A stretch of 64,000 nt of DNA from Streptomyces meridianus (GTDB lineage: Bacteria; Actinomycetota; Actinomycetes; Streptomycetales; Streptomycetaceae), in assembly GCF_023703325.1 (NCBI RefSeq), contig NZ_JAMQGM010000033.1, positions 1 to 64,000 on the forward strand. The letters are read 5' to 3'. The notes under the pieces were generated by a model. That model was not told the origin of the DNA, made no database searches, and was given only the letters and a program-made list of their open reading frames with translations. Position numbers and translations under genes: made by a program. Shown piece by piece: positions 59,658 to 64,000 of the stretch (position 1 is the stretch's first letter; each line of letters opens with the position of its first letter).

Positions 59658-60263
59658 GTGCTGGTCAAGTGGATGCGCTGCACGGTCGTCGACCGCCGCG
59701 GTTTCGAGCGCGGGCAGCGGAAGTGGGCGGGACTGCTCGGTGAACCGGGCTTCCGCGGGCAGGGCGGTGGCTGGAGCCGCAGCCGGCCGGGCGTGGTGCA
59801 TCAGTTCGCGTTCTGGGAGAGCCGGGCCTTCTACGACTCGTTCATGGCGCGCTCCCACAACCGGCTTGCGGCGTCGCAGGCCGGCACGTACAAGGACCTC
59901 CGCACCCGCCTCTTCGAGCGCAAGTTCGACGTCAAAGTGGGGTTCCAGCCCCGTTTCCACGACACGGATGTCGCGCGGGTCGCCCACTGCCGGGTCCGTG
60001 AGGAGCGGGCCGAGCACTTCAGCCTCATGCAGGAGAAGGTCTGGAACCCCGCAATGGCCGGATCCCCGGGCATGCTGCGCGGTGTGTTCGGCGAGGCGCC
60101 CGGCAGCGAGTTCCTGGTGCTCTCGCTCTGGGACTCCCGTGCCGAGCACGGCAAGTACCGCTCCGAGAGGGTCGAGCGGCTGGCGATGCGGGCCCAACTC
60201 GAGGCCGATGTCTCCGCCATAGCGGGTGACGTCGTCGATCTCGAGCCTGCCTGGACGGTCTGA
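59658..60263 (+). CDS. YdbC-family (DUF4937) protein
   Basis: A 201-aa soluble protein with two similar halves of a ferredoxin-like alpha+beta fold (FERGQRKWAGLLGEPGF..VVHQFAFWES and EHFSLMQEKVWNPAMAG..FLVLSLWDS), resembling the YdbC/DUF4937 family and antibiotic-biosynthesis-monooxygenase-like barrels. No cofactor motif is visible and no function is known. GTG start with a -10 hexamer. Confidence 0.65.
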   Translation: MLVKWMRCTVVDRRGFERGQRKWAGLLGEPGFRGQGGGWSRSRPGVVHQFAFWESRAFYDSFMARSHNRLAASQAGTYKDLRTRLFERKFDVKVGFQPRFHDTDVARVAHCRVREERAEHFSLMQEKVWNPAMAGSPGMLRGVFGEAPGSEFLVLSLWDSRAEHGKYRSERVERLAMRAQLEADVSAIAGDVVDLEPAWTV

Positions 60264-60490
60264 GCAGCAGGACGACCGGCGCGGTCGGTGCCTGCCGCAG
60301 CCGGGCGCCGCGGGGGCGATGCGGGCCCCGGGGGCGTCTTGTGGATCTTGCGGAGTTCGCGTGTCCCGGCGTCGCACCCCGAGACCGTCGGTCGCGGTCG
60401 CCGACGCTCCGCGTCGACCCTCTCCTCCGCCTTGCGATCCACGGCGCCGGACCCTGTTCACCGAACCGGCCCGATCCACGGGAGACCCCC

Positions 60491-60496
60491 TACGCT
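60491..60496 (+). promoter_or_regulatory. Probable -10 element of the histidine phosphatase gene (TACGCT)
   Basis: TACGCT lies 6 nt before the ATG at 60503, supporting that start over longer in-frame extensions. Confidence 0.45.
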
Positions 60497-60502
60497 GGCT
60501 GC

Positions 60503-61162
60503 ATGGCCAGGCCGCGTCGCATCGTTCTCATCAGGCACGGCGAGTCGGAGGGAAACACCGACGACACCGTCTACGAGCGGGAGCCCGATCATGCGCTCCA
60601 CCTGACCGAAGCCGGACGGAAGCAGGCGGTGGAGGCGGGTGTCAGACTGCAGAAGCTGTTCGGCGAGGAGAGGGTCAGCGCCTACATCTCCCCCTACCGC
60701 CGCACCCACCAGACCTTCGGCCTGCTGGGCCTCGACCCGTCACGCGTCCGCATACGGGAGGAGCCCCGGCTGCGGGAGCAGGACTGGGGCAACTGGCAGG
60801 ACGCGGTCGAAGTGCGCCGGCAGAAGGTCTACCGCGACGCGTACGGGCACTTCTTCTACCGGTTCGCCCAGGGCGAATCCGGCGCCGACGTGTACGACCG
60901 GGTGGGGGCGTTCCTGGAGAGCCTGCACCGGAGCTTCCAGGCTCCGGACCATCCGCCCAACGTGCTGCTCGTCACCCACGGGCTCACGATGCGGCTGTTC
61001 TGCATGCGCTGGTTCCACTGGTCCGTCGCCGAGTTCGAATCGCTCTCCAACCCCGGCAACGGTGAGACCCGGGTGCTGATGCTCGGCGAGGACGGACGCT
61101 ACGTCCTCGACCGGCCCTTCGAGCGCTGGTGCACGCCGGAGTCGTACGGGGCCACGGGTTAG
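60503..61162 (+). CDS. Histidine phosphatase family protein
   Basis: A 219-aa phosphoglycerate-mutase-like phosphatase. The catalytic His and Arg are in the LIRHGESEGN motif, a further Arg is in ISPYRRTHQT, the acid is in REQDWGNWQ, and the second His in LVTHGLTMR. It removes phosphate from an unknown small molecule. It ends 11 bp before the ADP-ribosylglycohydrolase gene, so they may be linked. Confidence 0.82.
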   Translation: MARPRRIVLIRHGESEGNTDDTVYEREPDHALHLTEAGRKQAVEAGVRLQKLFGEERVSAYISPYRRTHQTFGLLGLDPSRVRIREEPRLREQDWGNWQDAVEVRRQKVYRDAYGHFFYRFAQGESGADVYDRVGAFLESLHRSFQAPDHPPNVLLVTHGLTMRLFCMRWFHWSVAEFESLSNPGNGETRVLMLGEDGRYVLDRPFERWCTPESYGATG

Positions 61163-61165
61163 GGT
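61160..61165 (+). promoter_or_regulatory. Possible -10 element of the ADP-ribosylglycohydrolase gene (TAGGGT)
   Basis: TAGGGT overlaps the preceding stop and ends 8 nt before the ATG at 61174. Confidence 0.4.
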
Positions 61166-61173
61166 GCAGGGCG

Positions 61174-62085
61174 ATGACCACCGCTGACACCGCCCACGAG
61201 CTGCGGCTCGAACGCGCCCTGGCCAGCCTCCGCGGGCTGGCCGTGGGGGATGCGCTCGGCTCCCGTTTCTCCGTGCCCGCGCACCACGCCGCTCTGCGCC
61301 GGCGCGAGCTGCCCGCCGGCCCCTGGCGGTGGACGGACGACACGGAGATGGCCTGTTCCGTCCTGGCGGTACTCGACGGGCACGGCCGGATCGACCAGGA
61401 CGCCCTGGCCCGGTCCTTCGCCGAACGGCATGACGCCGCACGGGGCTACGGATCGGCGGTCGACCGGTTGCTGGAACAGGTCCGGGCCGGCGGCGACTGG
61501 CGAGTGCTGGCCTCGGCGCAGGGCAACGGCCACGGCTCCTGGGGCAACGGCGCGGCGATGCGCATCGCCCCCTTGGGCGCCTGGTACGCCGGCGACCCCG
61601 AACAGGCCACGCACCAGGCCGAGATCTCCGCCTACACCACCCATCAGCACCGGGAGGCCGTGGCCGGTGCCATGGCCGTCGCTGCTGCCTCGGCGATGGT
61701 CGCCGATCCTGCCGGGTGCCCGGGCCCGGACGCCCTGCTGGAAGCTGTCATCGCCCTGCTGCCGCGCAGTGCCGTGCAGGCCGGACTGCGCCGCGCGCTC
61801 GACATGCTCGACTACGGCGACGTCGGCACCGTAGCGGCCGTGCTGGGCTGCGGTCGCCGCAACACCGCACACGACACCGTGCCGTTCGTGCTCTGGTCCG
61901 CGGCCCGGAACCTCGGCGACTTCGCCGAGGCTTTCTGGACCACGGTCCGGGCGGGCGGGGACGTGGACACCACCTGCGCGATCGTGGGCGGCGTCGTTGC
62001 CGCGGCGACTGCCGGTGCCCCGCCGACGGAATGGGCCGAACGCACGGAGGCGTTTCCCGCCTGGACACCGGTCGCCGCGAGCTGA
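61174..62085 (+). CDS. ADP-ribosylglycohydrolase family protein
   Basis: A 303-aa ADP-ribosylglycohydrolase (ARH/DraG fold) removing ADP-ribose from proteins or other targets. The binuclear Mg2+ ligands are visible: WTDDTEMA near residue 52, and GGDVDTTCAIVGG near the C-terminus. The start is the ATG of MTTADTAHEL; a longer in-frame start 45 bp upstream would overlap the phosphatase gene. Its substrate is unknown; no toxin ADP-ribosyltransferase is encoded nearby. Confidence 0.87.
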   Translation: MTTADTAHELRLERALASLRGLAVGDALGSRFSVPAHHAALRRRELPAGPWRWTDDTEMACSVLAVLDGHGRIDQDALARSFAERHDAARGYGSAVDRLLEQVRAGGDWRVLASAQGNGHGSWGNGAAMRIAPLGAWYAGDPEQATHQAEISAYTTHQHREAVAGAMAVAAASAMVADPAGCPGPDALLEAVIALLPRSAVQAGLRRALDMLDYGDVGTVAAVLGCGRRNTAHDTVPFVLWSAARNLGDFAEAFWTTVRAGGDVDTTCAIVGGVVAAATAGAPPTEWAERTEAFPAWTPVAAS

Positions 62086-62256
62086 TCCGTCCCGGAGGCT
62101 GTGTCACGGTCGTGATACGAAGGCGCGGTTTCCGGGCGGTCGGCGGAAGCCGCCCCTAAATTGTGCCGGATGCGCGGATGACGATCATGACGCGCACCGA
62201 GGCAACGGGGCTCGGGCGCTGAATTTCGCCCGCGGGCCCCGGTCGGAGGGGGCCCC

Positions 62257-63867
62257 GTGAAAGATGTGCAACCAGCAGTTCCGCAGCAGCCGGACCGCTC
62301 GGCCGGACCGGCCGAGCCGCAGCCGCCGGTCCACGGGGGTGCGGCTCGGGCCGGCGCGGTTCCGCCGCCCGGGCCGCCGCCGGATCCGGAGTGGCTGGTG
62401 ACCGTCCGTCCGGACACGGCCGCAGCGGTCCCCGCCGCCTCGCTGTGGTGCGCACTGGCGGCGGCGATCCTGGGCGGGCTGCTCCTCACGGAGGGGCTGG
62501 GACTCAATCTGCTCGTCGTCGCGGCCCCCGTCGTTCTGGCGGCTGCCTTCGCAGCGCGTGACGCGGGTCGCCGGGTCCGCCCCTGGACACTGGTCTGGTC
62601 GGCCGGGGGAGCGGCTCTGCTCGCTGTCCCGTTCCTGCGCGACGCCGGCTGGCCGACGTTCCTGGCGCTCATGGCCGCGGTCGGAGCGGGCTCGCTCGCG
62701 CTGCACGGCAGCCGTACCTGGCGCGGCGCGTTCCTGGGGTCCGTCGGTGTGTTCGGAGCCGTGCCGCCGGGTCTGCGCTGGGCCTGGCACGGTGTGCGCG
62801 AACAGGCCGGCGACGTACGCGACCGGTGGTGGCCCGTGGTTCGCGGGGTGCTCGCCGCGGTGCTGCTGCTGACCGTCTTCGGCGCGCTGTTCGCCGGTGC
62901 TGACGCCGCCTTCGCCGACCTGCTCGCCGACATCCTGCCCGATCTGTCCCTGGAAAGCCTCCCGCTGCACGCCCTCTTCTTCGCCCTGGTCCTGGCCGCG
63001 GCGGTCGGCGCCGCGCGGGCGGCTGCCGCCCCGCTGAAGTGGGACCGGCTGGAGGGCAGCCGTGGGGCGCCCCGGGGCCGCCTCGAATGGGCGCTGCCGC
63101 TCCTCGTGCTGAACGGACTCTTCGCTGCCTTCATCTCCGTCCAACTCGCCGTCCTCTTCGGCGGCTACGACAAGGTCCTTGAGCACACCGGACTCACCTA
63201 TGCGGAATACGCTCGGCAGGGATTCTGGCAACTGCTCGTCGTCACGCTGCTCACGCTGCTGGTGATCGCCCTCGCCCTTCGCTGGGCACCGCGGCACGGC
63301 GGCCGGGGCGACCTGGTGCTGGTGCGGTCGGTGCTCGGCGCGCTCTGTGTGCTGACGCTTGTCGTGGTCGCTTCCGCCCTGCGGCGCATGGACCTGTACG
63401 TCGACGCCTACGGACTGACCCGGCTGCGGGTCTCGGTGACCGCGATGGAGTTGTGGCTGGGGGCGGTCATCGTGCTGATCATGGCCGCCGGGGCGACCCG
63501 GGCACACTGGCTGCCGCGTGCGGTCGGCGCGAGCGCGGTCGCCGCGGTCCTCGCCTTCGGGCTGGTATCCCCGGACGGACTGGTGGCCGAGCAGAACGTC
63601 CGGCGTTACGCGACGACCGGGAAGCTCGACGTGGTCTACCTGCGTCAGCTCTCGGCGGACGCCGTCCCCGGCCTCGACGCCCTTCCGGAACCCGAGCGTT
63701 CCTGCGCACTGCGGGACATCGCGGAGGAACTCGCAGCGCAGGACACACCCTGGTACGCCACGAGTTTCGGGGAGTTCCGGGCCCGCCGCCTGCTGGACGA
63801 GCGCCCCGTCTCTCCGGGGGATCCGTGCGACAACGCGCGCGTCATCTCGCTGACGGAGTACTACTGA
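62257..63867 (+). CDS. DUF4173/DUF4153 multi-pass membrane protein
   Basis: A 536-aa protein with a Pro-rich, cytoplasmic N-terminus (about 45 residues), about ten transmembrane helices and a hydrophilic C-terminal domain of about 100 residues (VYLRQLSADAVPGLDAL). The layout matches DUF4173/DUF4153 proteins, which lack a known function. GTG start with GGAGGGGG upstream. It is the last complete gene. Confidence 0.75.
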   Translation: MKDVQPAVPQQPDRSAGPAEPQPPVHGGAARAGAVPPPGPPPDPEWLVTVRPDTAAAVPAASLWCALAAAILGGLLLTEGLGLNLLVVAAPVVLAAAFAARDAGRRVRPWTLVWSAGGAALLAVPFLRDAGWPTFLALMAAVGAGSLALHGSRTWRGAFLGSVGVFGAVPPGLRWAWHGVREQAGDVRDRWWPVVRGVLAAVLLLTVFGALFAGADAAFADLLADILPDLSLESLPLHALFFALVLAAAVGAARAAAAPLKWDRLEGSRGAPRGRLEWALPLLVLNGLFAAFISVQLAVLFGGYDKVLEHTGLTYAEYARQGFWQLLVVTLLTLLVIALALRWAPRHGGRGDLVLVRSVLGALCVLTLVVVASALRRMDLYVDAYGLTRLRVSVTAMELWLGAVIVLIMAAGATRAHWLPRAVGASAVAAVLAFGLVSPDGLVAEQNVRRYATTGKLDVVYLRQLSADAVPGLDALPEPERSCALRDIAEELAAQDTPWYATSFGEFRARRLLDERPVSPGDPCDNARVISLTEYY

Positions 63868-63946
63868 CACCGGTGACAGAAGCCGGCCGGCGGTTGCGGG
63901 GATGACGGGACACCCTCCCGACTGCCGGTCGGCGGCCCGGGCGACG

Positions 63947-63952
63947 TACCCT
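63947..63952 (+). promoter_or_regulatory. Probable -10 element of the last, partial gene (TACCCT)
   Basis: TACCCT lies 10 nt before the ATG at 63963. Confidence 0.4.
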
Positions 63953-63962
63953 GTCTGGCGCC

Positions 63963-64000
63963 ATGCCGTACGAACCGCCTACTCACAGCGTCGAGCGATC
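63963..64000 (+). CDS. rnhB: 5' end of probable ribonuclease HII
   Basis: Only 12 codons are inside the window, reading MPYEPPTHSVER. This agrees with the N-terminus of streptomycete RNase HII as I remember it, and rnhB follows the DUF4173 gene in S. coelicolor. RNase HII cuts RNA at DNA-RNA junctions and misincorporated ribonucleotides. The call rests on position and a short match. Confidence 0.5.
   Translation, partial: MPYEPPTHSVER

Noticed and set aside
61174..62085. ADP-ribosylglycohydrolase as an antitoxin or immunity gene
   Set aside because: No ADP-ribosyltransferase toxin or small paired gene is encoded nearby, so there is no evidence for a toxin-antitoxin pair.

Overview
The window is a high-GC (about 70%) stretch of actinobacterial chromosome, almost certainly from the core of a Streptomyces genome. 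The evidence is the gene content and order: an osaC / osaA-osaB osmoadaptation locus, ftsK, rimO-pgsA-cinA, clgR, a dpsB-type ferritin, lhr-nei, recA-recX, gluABCD with gluR-gluK, miaB/miaA, dapF, rshA, hflX, dinG, lexA, nrdR-nrdJ and the first codons of a probable rnhB. This order agrees with what I remember of the S. coelicolor SCO5747-SCO5812 interval; that comparison is from memory. I saw no insertion sequence, prophage, CRISPR array, tRNA or rRNA, and on a by-eye scan no TTA codon in any called gene, as expected for conserved core DNA.

Layout. 0-9.6 kb: stress signalling (OsaC switch/phosphatase, then the very large poly-HAMP hybrid kinase OsaA and its partner regulator OsaB). 9.7-18 kb: FtsK translocase, a RodZ-like HTH membrane protein, the overlapping rimO-pgsA-cinA genes, ClgR, a Dps ferritin and a small membrane protein. 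18-27.4 kb: DNA repair (Nei glycosylase and Lhr helicase on the minus strand, recA-recX on the plus strand) around an AzlCD exporter and a DUF3046 gene, then a rhodanese and an FAD monooxygenase. 29.4-35.3 kb: the glutamate ABC importer on the minus strand, divergent from its two-component system. 35.4-40.8 kb: a GH38 alpha-mannosidase, an orphan TAXI receptor, a DUF5997 protein and a divergent HTH-less LysR-type effector domain. 40.9-45.7 kb: tRNA A37 modification (miaB, miaA) enclosing a LigB-like protein, a membrane protein and dapF. 45.9-52.5 kb: RshA, HflX, a secreted trypsin-like lipoprotein and an aminotransferase-fold protein that lacks the PLP lysine. 52.6-59.6 kb: DinG helicase convergent with LexA, and NrdR/NrdJ divergent from LexA. 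59.6-64 kb: YdbC-like protein, histidine phosphatase, ADP-ribosylglycohydrolase, a DUF4173 membrane protein and the start of probable rnhB.

How it works together. Two themes dominate: osmotic/oxidative/proteolytic stress (Osa system, ClgR, Dps, RshA) and DNA damage (RecA, RecX, LexA, DinG, Lhr, Nei, NrdR/NrdJ). SOS-type boxes of the GAAC-N4-GTTC kind sit in the recA and lexA promoters. A recurrent architectural feature is a TANNNT-type -10 hexamer only 6-10 nt before the start codon of about fifteen genes, which predicts leaderless mRNAs and helps fix their starts. Perfect inverted repeats mark most transcription-unit ends.

I did not find a clearly new multi-gene system. The most unusual single items are the lysine-less aminotransferase, the sequence-homogenised ten-unit HAMP array in osaA, the HTH-less LysR-type protein with a basic tail, and the LigB-like protein whose usual N-terminal metal-ligand histidine is a cysteine.
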